A DNA stretch of 64,000 nucleotides from CAWAPS01 sp963783945 (GCA_963783945.1 CAWAPS010000007.1:744001-808000), one strand, 5' to 3'; shown: positions 43,570-53,052, counted from the first letter of the stretch. Notes: generated by a model from the letters alone, not told the origin. Program-made: numbers and translations.

Positions 43570-45294
43570 GTGACCACAGCAACCACAGTGGTGGGCACGG
43601 GCACCCCCCTTAGCGACGACGAGCGCCTGGGGGCGCTCCTCGTCGCTCGAGGCTTGCTCTCGGAAGAGTCGCTACAGGGAGGCATCCGGGCCCGGGCCGC
43701 CAATGGCCACAGTTTGACCCGCATCCTGATCGAGGAAAACCTCATCACCGAGACGGATCTCGTCTCCACTATCGCCGCCCAGCTGAAACTCGACTTCGTC
43801 GATCTGAGTGACTACCCGGTCGACGCCGCGGCGGCCCGACTCATCAGCGATTCACTCGCCCGCCGCTATCTGGCCCTACCCATCGGATGGATAGAGGGCA
43901 GGCTGGTCGTGGCCATGGCCGACCCGTCGAATGTGTTCGCCATCGACGACATCCGCACCGTGACCGGCGCCGAACTGCAGGTGGCGGTGGCCACGAGCAG
44001 CTCCGTGATCGAGGCCATCGGCAAGTACCACCGGATGGTGAACGATGCCGAGAACGTCTCGGCCGAGGCGTCCAACACGTTCGAGGCGGAAAACGACCTT
44101 TCGAGTGTGCGGGAGGTCAGCGTCGAGTCGCCCATCGTGAAGCTGGTCAACCTTCTGGTCAGCCAGGCCATCGCCGACCGGGCCTCGGATATCCACATCG
44201 AGCCGGGGGAGCGCGACGTCCGGGTGCGCTACCGCATCGACGGGGTGCTCCACGAAGTGATGCGACCGCCCAAGAACATCCAGTCCGGCATCGTCAGCCG
44301 GCTCAAGGTGATGGCCGATATGAACATCGCCGAACGCCGCATACCCCAGGACGGGCGCATAAACACTGTCATCAATGGCCGCGACGTCGACCTCCGGGTC
44401 GCCACCCTGCCGACGGTCCACGGCGAGAAAGTGGTCATGCGGGTCCTCGACAAGTCGACCGCCCTGCTGCGCCTGGCCGATCTGGGATTCCTGCCCGAGA
44501 ACATGATCCGCTACGAGGAGTCGTACCGGAAGGCTTACGGCACCATCCTGGTCACGGGCCCCACCGGGTCGGGCAAGTCGACGACACTCTACGCCACCCT
44601 CAACATCGTCAACGACGAGACCAAGAACGTCATCACCGTCGAGGACCCCGTCGAGTACCAGCTGCCGGGCATCAACCAGGTACAGGTGAACGTAAAGGCC
44701 GGGTTGACCTTCGCCTCAGCCCTGCGCAGCATCCTGCGGTCCGACCCCGACATCGTCCTCGTGGGCGAAATCCGCGACCGGGAGACGGCCATCATCGCCA
44801 TCGAGGCGGCCCTGACCGGCCACCTGGTGCTCAGCACCCTGCACACCAACGACGCCGCCTCCACCCCGAGCCGCCTGGTGGAGATGGGAGTCGAGCCCTT
44901 CCTCGTCGGCAGCTCCATCGATTGCATCGTGGCCCAGCGCCTGGCCCGGCGGCTGTGCACCCGGTGCCGCCAGGCCTACAAACCAGAGAAGAAGGAGCTG
45001 ACATTGGTCGGCTGGGACTTCGAGCATCTGGGCGGCCTCGACTCCGACTTCCACATCTACCGAGCCGCCGGCTGCGGAGCTTGCGGGGGGACCGGCTATT
45101 ACGGCCGCTTCGCTGTGCACGAAGTGCTTCAGGTAACCGAGGAGGTCGAGCGCCTGATCGTCGAGCGCGGCCACACCGAGGACATCCGGAAGGCCGCCAT
45201 CGGTTCCGGGATGATGACTCTCCGTCAGGCCGGCATGAGTGAGGTCGCCGCCGGTGCCACCTCGATCGAAGAGATCCTGCGGGTTATCGCCTAA
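43570..45294 (+). CDS. pilB: Type IV pilus extension ATPase PilB (GspE family) with MshEN domain
   Basis: A 574-residue secretion ATPase. Residues about 14-160 form an MshEN/GspE-N domain, with the paired motifs RLGALLVARGLLSEESL and LTRILIEENLITETDLV that in homologues bind c-di-GMP. The core has ASDIHIEPGERDVRVRYRID, Walker A GPTGSGKSTTLYATL near residue 330, Walker B VLVGEIRDRETAIIAIEAAL and GHLVLSTLHTNDA. The zinc site is two Cys pairs, CTRCRQAY and GCGACGGTGYYGR. It powers pilin polymerisation. Start is GTG 43570. Confidence 0.93.
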   Translation: MTTATTVVGTGTPLSDDERLGALLVARGLLSEESLQGGIRARAANGHSLTRILIEENLITETDLVSTIAAQLKLDFVDLSDYPVDAAAARLISDSLARRYLALPIGWIEGRLVVAMADPSNVFAIDDIRTVTGAELQVAVATSSSVIEAIGKYHRMVNDAENVSAEASNTFEAENDLSSVREVSVESPIVKLVNLLVSQAIADRASDIHIEPGERDVRVRYRIDGVLHEVMRPPKNIQSGIVSRLKVMADMNIAERRIPQDGRINTVINGRDVDLRVATLPTVHGEKVVMRVLDKSTALLRLADLGFLPENMIRYEESYRKAYGTILVTGPTGSGKSTTLYATLNIVNDETKNVITVEDPVEYQLPGINQVQVNVKAGLTFASALRSILRSDPDIVLVGEIRDRETAIIAIEAALTGHLVLSTLHTNDAASTPSRLVEMGVEPFLVGSSIDCIVAQRLARRLCTRCRQAYKPEKKELTLVGWDFEHLGGLDSDFHIYRAAGCGACGGTGYYGRFAVHEVLQVTEEVERLIVERGHTEDIRKAAIGSGMMTLRQAGMSEVAAGATSIEEILRVIA

Positions 45295-45340
45295 GGGCTC
45301 GGCGCTTCAGCCCCATTCACCTCGTACCGAAGGAATTGCC

Positions 45341-46897
45341 ATGGTCCCGACCTCCAGGTCAGTAGGGGAGTTTCTCGTCTCCCGCAAGGTTTTGTCCAAG
45401 GACGCGCTCGAAACGGCGCTGCTCAGGGAGGCCGAGACGGGCCTGCCCCTGGCCAAGATCCTCGCCTCCGAAGGCATGGTGGCCGAGCGCGATCTGGTGG
45501 CCGCGGTCGCCGATCAGCTGGGGTTGGAAATGTGGGATCCCGACGCCGACCCCATCCCCGCCATCCTCGGGGGCATGCTCCCGGTGGCCATGTGCCAGCG
45601 ATTGCGAGCGGTTGCGGTCGGGATGGAAGGCGGCGACCTCGTAGTTGCCATGGAGAACCCCGCCGATCACAACGCGGTGGCCCAGATCGCCCAGGAGACC
45701 GGGTGGAAAGTCAAGCCGGTCCTCGCCGCCGCGACTGACATCTCCCTCGCCATCGAGGTTCTCTACGACGTCGACGACTCACCGCAGTTAGCGGCGCCGG
45801 TGGCCGAGCCCGCCGCACCCCCTGCCGCGGAGCTGCACCTCAACTCCCTCCTGCAAGAGATGGTAGAGCTCGGAGCCTCGGACCTGCATTTGAGCGCCGG
45901 TCTGCCGCCGTGCGTCCGCATCGACGGCCACCTTCGTCCCATGGACGGCTACGAGGTTCTCACGCCCTCCGAGCTGCGGCGCCTGATCTACTCCATCCTC
46001 ACGCAGCGCCAGCGGGAGAAATTCGAATCTGAACTGGAGCTCGACACGTCCCACCCGGTGGCCAACGTCGGCCGGTTCCGGCTCAACGTCTTCGTGCAGC
46101 GGGACTCGGTGGGTGCGGTCCTGCGGGCCATCCCGTACCGGATCGTCCCGCTGGAGAAGCTCGGGATCCCGGCGGTGGTCAGCAGCCTGGCCAATCTGCC
46201 TCGCGGCCTCGTGCTCGTCACCGGCCCGACCGGGTCGGGCAAGTCGACCACCCTGGCCTCGATCGTCGACATCATCAACACCAGCCATCCGCTGCACATC
46301 ATGACCGTCGAGGACCCCATCGAGTTCGTCCACACCCATAAACGGTGCGTGGTCAACCAACGGGAGGTCGGCGAAGACACCCGTTCCTTTTCCGACGCCC
46401 TCAAGCACGTGCTGCGTCAGGACCCCGACGTCATCCTCGTCGGTGAAATGCGGGACCTGGAAACGATCTCGACCGCCCTCACCGCCGCCGAAACCGGACA
46501 CCTGGTCTTCGGCACCCTGCACACCCAGGACGCTCCACAGTCGATCGACCGGGTGATCGACGTCTTCCCAGCCCACCAGCAGCAGCAGATCAAGATCCAG
46601 CTGGCGTCGGTGCTTCAGGCCGTTGTCACCCAGCAGCTACTGCCGCGGGCGTCAGGGCGGGGGCGGGCCGTGGCCTGCGAGATCCTTGTCGCCACTCCCG
46701 CCATCCGCAACATGATCCGCGAGAGCAAAGTCCACCAGATCTACAGCGCCATGCAAGCCGGAGGTAAATACGGGATGCAGACCATGGACCAGTCCCTGGC
46801 CCAGCTAGTCCGATCGTCCGCGGTCACGATGCAGGTGGCGGCCGAGCGCTGCCATCACGAGGACGACCTTCGCCGGCTCGTCTCCGGGAGCGTTTGA
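45341..46897 (+). CDS. pilT: Type IV pilus retraction ATPase PilT with an extra N-terminal MshEN-like domain
   Basis: A 518-residue protein. Residues about 165-515 are a PilT motor: MVELGASDLHLSAGLPPCVR, Walker A GPTGSGKSTTLASIV, VILVGEMRDLETISTALTAA, ETGHLVFGTLHTQDAPQSID and a C-terminal AIRNMIRESKVHQIYSAMQA, the AIRNLIRE-type motif needed for retraction. Classical PilT is about 350 residues. Here residues 1-145 (SVGEFLVSRKVLSKDALE, LAKILASEGMVAERDLVAAV) form a second MshEN-like domain followed by an Ala/Pro linker. ATG 45341 has AAGGAA upstream. Its stop overlaps pilC (TGATG). Confidence 0.92.
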   Translation: MVPTSRSVGEFLVSRKVLSKDALETALLREAETGLPLAKILASEGMVAERDLVAAVADQLGLEMWDPDADPIPAILGGMLPVAMCQRLRAVAVGMEGGDLVVAMENPADHNAVAQIAQETGWKVKPVLAAATDISLAIEVLYDVDDSPQLAAPVAEPAAPPAAELHLNSLLQEMVELGASDLHLSAGLPPCVRIDGHLRPMDGYEVLTPSELRRLIYSILTQRQREKFESELELDTSHPVANVGRFRLNVFVQRDSVGAVLRAIPYRIVPLEKLGIPAVVSSLANLPRGLVLVTGPTGSGKSTTLASIVDIINTSHPLHIMTVEDPIEFVHTHKRCVVNQREVGEDTRSFSDALKHVLRQDPDVILVGEMRDLETISTALTAAETGHLVFGTLHTQDAPQSIDRVIDVFPAHQQQQIKIQLASVLQAVVTQQLLPRASGRGRAVACEILVATPAIRNMIRESKVHQIYSAMQAGGKYGMQTMDQSLAQLVRSSAVTMQVAAERCHHEDDLRRLVSGSV

Positions 46898-48126
46898 TGC
46901 CTACCACCTACGCCTACAAGGTCCGCGACCGGTCAGGCAAAATCCTCGCCGGATCGCTCGACGCCGACAACACCGCGCTCGTCGCCAACCGGCTCCGCCA
47001 GATGGGCTACGTGCCCATCAGCATCGACAAGAAGGGCGGGCAGGGAGTCAAGGCGGAAGTCGCCATCCCCGGCCTGAGCAACCGGGTGAAGCTGAGCGAG
47101 ATCGCCGTGTTCAGCCGCCAGTTCGCCACCATGATCAACTCGGGGTTGACTCTGCTGCGCAGCCTGTCCATCCTGTCGGCTCAGACAACCAACAAGTTCT
47201 TCGCCGGTGTCATCGACCAGGTGCGCAGCGACATCGAATCCGGCTCGTCGCTGTCGCAGGCCCTGGGAAGGCATCCGAAGCAGTTCAACCGTCTTTTCGT
47301 GGCCATGGTCAGGGCCGGCGAAACCGGCGGCAGCCTGGACCGGACGCTCCTCGAGCTGTCGCGCATGATCGAGAAGCAGGTCGAGCTGCGGGGCAAGATC
47401 CGCTCGGCCATGACCTACCCGATAGTGGTGCTGGCTCTCGTGATGTGCATCCTGGCCGCCATGCTCCTGTTCATCGTGCCCATCTTCAAGAACATGTACG
47501 GCTCGCTCGGGGGAAAGCTCCCGGCCCCGACGCTCCTCTTGGTGGACATCTCGAACATCGCGGTGCACGGGTTTCCCTTCGTCCTTCTCGCAGCCATCGC
47601 CGGGGTGTTCGCCTATCGAAGGTGGGTCAAGACCCCAGCGGGGAGATCGACGCGCGATCGACTGGTCCTGCGGGTCCCGATCTTCGGCGGCCTGGTCCGT
47701 AAGACGGCTATGGCCCGCTTCTCGGCCACTCTTTCCACCCTGCTCAGCTCCGGGGTGCCGGTGCTCGAGTCCCTCGAGATCACGTCGGACACCGTCGGCA
47801 ACGTGGTGGTCGCCAACGGGGTGCGCGCCATCATGGAGGGAGCCAAGCGGGGTGAGCCGCTGACCCGGCCGTTGCAGGACCATCCGGTTTTCCCTCCGAT
47901 GGTCACGCAAATGATGGCGGTCGGTGAGGAGACCGGCGCCATCGACAACCTGCTCAAGAAGGTTTCGGACTTCTTCGAGCAAGAGGTTCAACGCACGGTC
48001 GAGGCCCTCACCTCGCTTATCGAACCCCTGCTGATCGTGGTCCTCGGCGGCGCCGTAGGGTCGATGGTCATCGCGCTGTACCTGCCTATGTTCGACATCA
48101 TCAAGCTGGTCGGCAACAACAACTGA
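46897..48126 (+). CDS. pilC: Type IV pilus inner-membrane platform protein PilC
   Basis: A 409-residue GspF-family protein with two repeated T2SSF domains. YAYKVRDRSGKILAGSLDAD begins it; VFSRQFATMINSGLTLLRSL and RFSATLSTLLSSGVPVLESL start the two repeats; MVRAGETGGSLDRTLLELS and MMAVGEETGAIDNLLKKVSD are the matching glycine-rich motifs. Three membrane helices are visible. It anchors the motors and passes pilins into the growing fibre. ATG 46897 overlaps the pilT stop. Confidence 0.94.
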   Translation: MPTTYAYKVRDRSGKILAGSLDADNTALVANRLRQMGYVPISIDKKGGQGVKAEVAIPGLSNRVKLSEIAVFSRQFATMINSGLTLLRSLSILSAQTTNKFFAGVIDQVRSDIESGSSLSQALGRHPKQFNRLFVAMVRAGETGGSLDRTLLELSRMIEKQVELRGKIRSAMTYPIVVLALVMCILAAMLLFIVPIFKNMYGSLGGKLPAPTLLLVDISNIAVHGFPFVLLAAIAGVFAYRRWVKTPAGRSTRDRLVLRVPIFGGLVRKTAMARFSATLSTLLSSGVPVLESLEITSDTVGNVVVANGVRAIMEGAKRGEPLTRPLQDHPVFPPMVTQMMAVGEETGAIDNLLKKVSDFFEQEVQRTVEALTSLIEPLLIVVLGGAVGSMVIALYLPMFDIIKLVGNNN

Positions 48127-48185
48127 ACTCCTCCGAAACGGGGGGGACCTCACGAATGCGGTGGGTGGTGGCAGGATGGCGGCCG

Positions 48186-49326
48186 GTGACTCGGTTGTGC
48201 ATATTGCGAGAAAGCGCCGCCGGGGAGAGGCGGGTGGCCCTGGTTCCCGCAGATATCCCCAAGGTGCAGGCCCTCGGCTTGGAAGTGATCGTCGAAGCCG
48301 GGGCCGGGTCGGTGGCCGGGTTCGCTGACGCCGGGTACATGGAGGCGGATGCAGCTGTAGCTCCGACCCGGGGGGAGGCGGTCCGGGGCTCCGGGGTGGT
48401 CGTCATGGTCGGCCCGCCGTCGGCCGATGAGGTGGACACCTTCGAGGAGGAGTCGGTTCTCGTGAGCTTCCTCCCTCCCGCTACCCAGGTCGAGGTGGTG
48501 GAACGGCTGCGGGAGCGACGGATGACGGCCTTTTCCTTCGATCTGGTACCGAGAACCAGCCGGGCCCAGTTCCTGGACGCGCTCAGCTCCCAGGCCGGTG
48601 TCGCCGGCTACCAGGCTGCGGTGGTGGCGGCCTCCCGGCTGCCCCGCCTGTTCCCCATGATGATGACGGCCGCGGGCACGGTCCCGCCGGCCCGGGTGCT
48701 GGTGCTCGGGGCCGGGGTGGCGGGGCTCCAGGCCATCGCCACCGCCCGGAGGCTCGGGGCGGCCGTCAGCGGCTACGACATCCGCCCAGAGGCGGCCGAG
48801 GAGATCCGCAGCCTCGGTGCCACCGCCCTCGAGTTGCCCCTGGTCGCGGAATCGGGGCACGGGGGATACGCCGCGGAGCAGGCAGATCAATTCCTCGCCC
48901 GCCAGCAGGATTTGCTGGCCGAGCGCGGTCAAACGCGCCGACGTGGTCATAACCACGGCTGCCGTTCCCGGCCGGCCGGCGCCCCGTCTGGTGTCCGCCG
49001 CCATGGTCGACGTGATGCGGACCGGATCCGTCATCGTTGATCTGGCCTCCAGGTCGGGAGGGAACTGCGAGCTGACGGTGGACGGCACAGAGGTCGATCG
49101 GGACGGAGTGCTGGTGATCGGGGCAGGCGACCTGGCCTCGGAGGTGGCGACGTCGGCCAGCAGCCTCTACTCCCGCAACGTGGCCAGAATGCTGGAGCTG
49201 GTGGTTCGCGACGGCGGGGTCCATCCGGACTTCGACGACGACGTGGTGGCGGCGTCCTGCCTGACCCACGCCGGGGTGATCCGCCACGAGCCGACCAGGC
49301 TGCTGACCGAAACGGCACGGCGGTGA
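48186..49326 (+). pseudogene. pntAA: NAD(P) transhydrogenase alpha subunit part 1 (PntAA), with a single-base frameshift
   Basis: The first frame gives RESAAGERRVALVPADIPKV, MMTAAGTVPPARVLVLGAGV (NAD-binding GAGVAGLQA) and GYAAEQADQFLARQQDLLAE to about 48925. The homology continues in another frame as VKRADVVITTAAVPGRPAPR, GSVIVDLASRSGGNCELT and ends at 49326. Removing one G from GCGCGGTC (48924-48929) gives AERVKRADVVITT. The protein binds NAD(H) in proton-translocating transhydrogenase. Its neighbours pntAB and pntB are intact, so sequencing error is plausible. Start GTG 48186 is a choice; ATG 48156 is possible. Confidence 0.83.
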
Positions 49327-49355
49327 CAGAGAGGTGACACCGAGGTGACTTCGAC

Positions 49356-49697
49356 ATGATCAGCAGCGGTCTCGACCTCCTGGTGATTTTCGTGCTGGCC
49401 GCCTTCCTCGGCTTCGAAGTGATCTCCAAGGTGCCGAGCATCCTCCACACCCCTCTCATGTCGGGAAGCAACGCCATCCATGGCGTCATCCTGGTCGGGG
49501 CGATGGTCATCGCCAACGAGGCCCACGGGACGTTACAGGTCAGCATGGCCCTGGCCGCGGTGATCCTCGCCACGGTCAACATCGTCGGCGGGGTGGTCGT
49601 CACCGACCGGATGCTGGACATGTTCAAGGCGCGTGACCGGGAGCGGGGCGATCCGAGCGAAACCGTCAGAGGGGATCCGCCGGGCGGGAACGCTTGA
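49356..49697 (+). CDS. pntAB: NAD(P) transhydrogenase alpha subunit part 2 (PntAB)
   Basis: A 113-residue membrane protein with three helices: LDLLVIFVLAAFLGFEVISK, NAIHGVILVGAMVIANEAHG and MALAAVILATVNIVGGVVVT. KVPSILHTPLMSGSNAIHG is the family signature. It corresponds to the membrane part of the alpha subunit in bacteria where PntA is split. Its stop overlaps pntB by 4 bases. Confidence 0.93.
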   Translation: MISSGLDLLVIFVLAAFLGFEVISKVPSILHTPLMSGSNAIHGVILVGAMVIANEAHGTLQVSMALAAVILATVNIVGGVVVTDRMLDMFKARDRERGDPSETVRGDPPGGNA

Positions 49698-51085
49698 TCG
49701 CCACCACTCTCCCAAACAGCGCGCTCGTATGCGGCTACCTGGTGTCATCGGTCTGTTTCGTCATAGCCCTCAAGGCCCTGAGCTCCCCGAGGCGGGCCCG
49801 GTGGGGCAACCTCGTCGGCGTCGCCGGCATGGTTGTGGCGGTGGGTCTGACCCTGATCGACCAGCACGCCGGCCCCCACGGGATCATCGTGATCGGGATG
49901 GTGGTCGGTACGGTGATCGGAGTTCCCATCGCCCGACTGGTGCGCATGACGGCCATGCCCCAGCTGGTCGCCATGTTCAACGGGGTGGGCGGGGCGGCGG
50001 CCGCCCTGGTGTCGACCGTGACATTTCTCGGAGCCGAGGCGGACGGCCCGAGCGCAGTGCACATGATCGAGATCACCCTTGGCGCGGCCATCGGCGGGGC
50101 GGCGTTTGCCGGCAGCATGGTGGCGTTCGCCAAGCTGCAGGACCTGGTTACCGGACGGCCCATCACCTTTCCGGGTCAGCAGCTGGTGAATGCCGCCGGG
50201 GCGGCCGCGATGCTCGGCGTCGCCGGGTGGCTCGTGGTCGACCCCCACCTGGTCGGCTTCATCCTGGTCGCGGCTCTGGCCCTGGCCCTCGGTGCCGGGG
50301 TGTGCCTGCCCGTCGGCGGGGCGGACACGCCGGTTTTGATCTCGCTGCTCAACTCGCTGACCGGCCTGGCCGTGGCGGCCGACGGATTCGCCCTCGGCAA
50401 CCTGGTCCTGGTCGTCGCCGGCACCCTGGTCGGCACCTCGGGGGCGCTTCTCACCAAGATGATGAGCGACGCCATGGGCCGCTCCTTGCCGAACATCGTC
50501 CTCGGCGGGTTGCCGAACGCGGGCTCGACCGACATCCTGGCCGCGGAGGGCCGCACCGTACGCTCGGCCGACGCCGAGGACATCGGCACCCTCCTGGCCT
50601 ACTCCCGGCGGGTCATCATCGTCCCGGGCTATGGACTCGCGGTGGCCCAGGCCCAGCACACCGTGGCCGAGCTGGCCCGGATCCTCGAACGCCGCGGCGT
50701 CGAGGTGGCCTATGCCATCCACCCGGTAGCGGGACGCATGCCCGGCCACATGAACGTGCTCCTGGCCGAAGCCGACGTCCCCTACGAGTCCCTCGATGAA
50801 CTCGACGAGGCGAACGCCAAATTCCCGGCAGCGGACGTGTCGCTCGTGGTTGGGGCCAACGACGTGGTCAACCCGGCCGCCCGGGATAACCCGGCCAGCC
50901 CTCTCTACGGCATGCCCATCCTCGATGTCGACCGATCGGCCAACGTGGTATTCCTCAAGCGGAGCATGCGGCCCGGGTTCTCCGGAGTGGACAATGACCT
51001 GCTCTACGACCGGCGGACCGTTCTCCTTTTCGGTGATGCCAAGGACTCGCTTTCGAAGCTGGTCGCCTCCGTTCGGGACGCCTGA
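49694..51085 (+). CDS. pntB: NAD(P) transhydrogenase beta subunit
   Basis: A 463-residue protein with about eight membrane helices and a C-terminal NADP-binding domain. Conserved blocks are QLVAMFNGVGGAAAALVS, GSMVAFAKLQDLVTGRPI, VIIVPGYGLAVAQAQHTVAE, AIHPVAGRMPGHMNVLLAEA and VVGANDVVNPAARDNPASP. It couples proton flow to NADPH formation. Start is TTG 49694, overlapping the pntAB stop. The pnt genes lie inside the pilus locus without an obvious functional link. Confidence 0.95.
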   Translation: MIATTLPNSALVCGYLVSSVCFVIALKALSSPRRARWGNLVGVAGMVVAVGLTLIDQHAGPHGIIVIGMVVGTVIGVPIARLVRMTAMPQLVAMFNGVGGAAAALVSTVTFLGAEADGPSAVHMIEITLGAAIGGAAFAGSMVAFAKLQDLVTGRPITFPGQQLVNAAGAAAMLGVAGWLVVDPHLVGFILVAALALALGAGVCLPVGGADTPVLISLLNSLTGLAVAADGFALGNLVLVVAGTLVGTSGALLTKMMSDAMGRSLPNIVLGGLPNAGSTDILAAEGRTVRSADAEDIGTLLAYSRRVIIVPGYGLAVAQAQHTVAELARILERRGVEVAYAIHPVAGRMPGHMNVLLAEADVPYESLDELDEANAKFPAADVSLVVGANDVVNPAARDNPASPLYGMPILDVDRSANVVFLKRSMRPGFSGVDNDLLYDRRTVLLFGDAKDSLSKLVASVRDA

Positions 51086-51186
51086 TCGATCCGGCCGGAA
51101 TGGGTTGGACGATCGAAATACCCGGGTTTGGCCGATTGGCTGAATAAAAAGACCGGCCTCCACGCGCCGATAACCGGCCAATCCGT

Positions 51187-52716
51187 ATGGCAGACTCTCA
51201 GTCAATGGGGAACCGGGCCGCCACTCCCGCGGTTATCCGCGCCCTCAGCCGGGCGGCGGGTGTCGGTCTTCTCGTGTCCATCCTGGTCCAGTCGGTCGTG
51301 GACGCGCCGGCGGCCATAGCCGCGCCGGGCGCGCCCGCCGCGCCTGGCACTCCGGTATCGACCACGACGCTGCCGGCGCTGCCCAAGATTTCCCCCACCT
51401 ACACCGACGGCCAGAGCCCTCAGACCCTCCTGTCGAAGGCCATCGCCCTCAGCTCGGTGGGGGTGGACACCACGGCGCTGTCGGCGGCCATCTCGGCCAC
51501 CCAGGCCAAGCTCGACCGGGACGCCGCCGCGGCCGGCCAGGCCGACCGGGCGGCCGCCCAGGCGGCGGCACAGGCCCAGGCCGCCCTCAAGCAGGCCACC
51601 GCCCAGTCGGCCCAGCTCGCGAGCATGCAGGACGCGGTCCGGTCGGCTGTCGTCTACCTGTACACCCAAGGGCCGACTCCCCTTGCCCTCAACCCGGCCG
51701 CCGGCCAGTCGCTGATCTACGCGTCGGACTACGCCGCCTCGGCCATCAGCCCGTACGGGGTGCTGATCACCAGCCAGCAGCACAAGAACCTGGCCGATCA
51801 GGCCCTGGGCGCGGCCCAGGCGGCCGAGAAGCGGGCGGCTAAGCAGGAAGCCAACGCGAAGAAGGCGCTCGCCTCGGAGCAGGCCGAGGCACAAAAACTG
51901 GAGCACGAGCTGGCATCCATCGTGGGGGCATCGGCGTCCGACGTGGCGGCCGACCATGTGGCCCTGGCCAACCAGGCGGGCAAGGAGCTGCTGTCGGCGT
52001 CCTCGCTGCAGTTCAACCCGAAGAGCCCCATCCCGCGGCCTGTGGCCACCACGCCGGTGGCACTGGCCTGGGCCTTCTCCGAGCTCGGCAAACCGTACCT
52101 GTGGGGCGGCACGGGCCCGAACTCGTTCGACTGCTCGGGGCTCACCCAGTACGTCTGGCGCCAGGCCGGGGTGTCCATCCCGAGGGTGGCGGCGGACCAG
52201 TACGCCTGGGCCATCCCGGTACCGCTCTCCCAGCTTCTGCCGGGAGACCTGGTCTTCTTCGGCACCACCGACATCCACCACGTGGGCATCTACATAGGCG
52301 ACGGCCTGATGATCAACGCGCCTCACACCGGAACCGTCGTGCAGGTCAGCTCCATCTGGTGGTCTGACCTGGCCGGGTTCGGCCGGGTCCACGCCGCTGG
52401 AGTCCCGGTGGCGCTGCGCCAGCCGCCATCGGCGCAAGCTCCGGCCAAGCCGGCCGTGGTGCCCACCGCGGGACCGGTACCGTCGCAGACCAAGCCGCCG
52501 AAGGGCTGGAAGCCCAAGCCCGGCCAGACCACTCCGATCAAGGTGGGGGGCGTCGGCCCGCCGCCGGCGGTGACGCCCGGTACGTCCAGCACCTCCGCCC
52601 CGGCTCCGACTTCCACGTCGTCGACTTCGAGCACCAGCACCACTACCTCCACCTCGACCACGACCACCACGCTCCCCGGTAGCGAAACCACCTCCACCAC
52701 CAGCACCACGACCTAG
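51187..52716 (+). CDS. Secreted NlpC/P60 peptidoglycan endopeptidase with coiled-coil N-terminus
   Basis: A 509-residue protein. A signal peptide is suggested by GVGLLVSILVQSVVDAPAAI. An Ala/Gln-rich coiled coil follows (about residues 90-270, QADRAAAQAAAQAQAALKQA). The NlpC/P60 domain starts at ALAWAFSELGKPYLWGGTGP with the catalytic Cys in NSFDCSGLTQYVW and His in DIHHVGIYIGDGLM. The tail is Pro-rich then Ser/Thr-rich (TSTTTSTSTTTTTLPGS), probably wall-spanning or glycosylated. This is the RipA/Cgl-type layout of cell-separation hydrolases. ATG 51187 is listed; ATG 51205 is possible. Beside pilin genes it might open the wall for pili. Confidence 0.87.
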   Translation: MADSQSMGNRAATPAVIRALSRAAGVGLLVSILVQSVVDAPAAIAAPGAPAAPGTPVSTTTLPALPKISPTYTDGQSPQTLLSKAIALSSVGVDTTALSAAISATQAKLDRDAAAAGQADRAAAQAAAQAQAALKQATAQSAQLASMQDAVRSAVVYLYTQGPTPLALNPAAGQSLIYASDYAASAISPYGVLITSQQHKNLADQALGAAQAAEKRAAKQEANAKKALASEQAEAQKLEHELASIVGASASDVAADHVALANQAGKELLSASSLQFNPKSPIPRPVATTPVALAWAFSELGKPYLWGGTGPNSFDCSGLTQYVWRQAGVSIPRVAADQYAWAIPVPLSQLLPGDLVFFGTTDIHHVGIYIGDGLMINAPHTGTVVQVSSIWWSDLAGFGRVHAAGVPVALRQPPSAQAPAKPAVVPTAGPVPSQTKPPKGWKPKPGQTTPIKVGGVGPPPAVTPGTSSTSAPAPTSTSSTSSTSTTTSTSTTTTTLPGSETTSTTSTTT

Positions 52717-52831
52717 GCCGCGGAGGGTCCCGCGGGGTGGCTTGGCGGACCGCGGGCTTGGGTCGCGCCGGCAGGCGGCCCCGTCGATAGGCGCAGTGGG
52801 CGGAAAGCTAAGAAAAGCCTGAACGCGGTCC

Positions 52832-52860
52832 TTCAGGTAGCCGCTCGCCGGCGTCGATGA
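52832..52860 (+). promoter_or_regulatory. Sigma-28/WhiG-family-like promoter of pilA1
   Basis: TTCA at 52832-52835 and GTCGATGA at 52853-52860 are separated by 17 nt. The second pilin cassette keeps the same elements (CTCAGGTAGC ... GCCGATGA) although the bases between have changed. The predicted transcription start falls at the 5' edge of the riboswitch. Nothing else is recognised in 52717-52831. Confidence 0.45.
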
Positions 52861-52867
52861 CTGTCGG

Positions 52868-52969
52868 GCGAGCAGCGCTCGAGAAAAGGGCAAAGCCGTC
52901 GAGAGGCGGCGACGCAAAGCCACGGGGCCGGACGTCGGAGACGAGGGTCAGCCGGGCTGCCTGGAGCAC
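52868..52969 (+). ncRNA. c-di-GMP-I (GEMM-I) riboswitch upstream of pilA1
   Basis: The sequence shows the GEMM-I core: AAAAGGGCAAAGCC, a GTCGAGAGGCGGC hairpin with a GAGA-type tetraloop, GACGCAAAGCCACGGGGCC and a second hairpin closing with CAGCCGGGCTGCC (52950-52961). P1 can form between GCGCTC (52876-52881) and GAGCAC (52964-52969). GCAAAGCC and the docking tetraloop match the c-di-GMP-I consensus block by block. It lies in the leader of pilA1, 84 nt before the ATG. No poly-U terminator follows, so translational control or another platform is likely; ON or OFF cannot be told. Confidence 0.88.
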
Positions 52970-53052
52970 TAGCACCGGTCTGTCGGGGCAGGGATCTGGG
53001 TTTCGAAGGGCGGTTCGCGACCATCACCCCCAAACCGAAAGGTAAAACCCTA

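Noticed and set aside
51086..51186. c-di-AMP (ydaO) riboswitch upstream of the NlpC/P60 gene, a common arrangement in actinobacteria
   Set aside because: The gap is only about 100 bases and the conserved ydaO blocks were not found.
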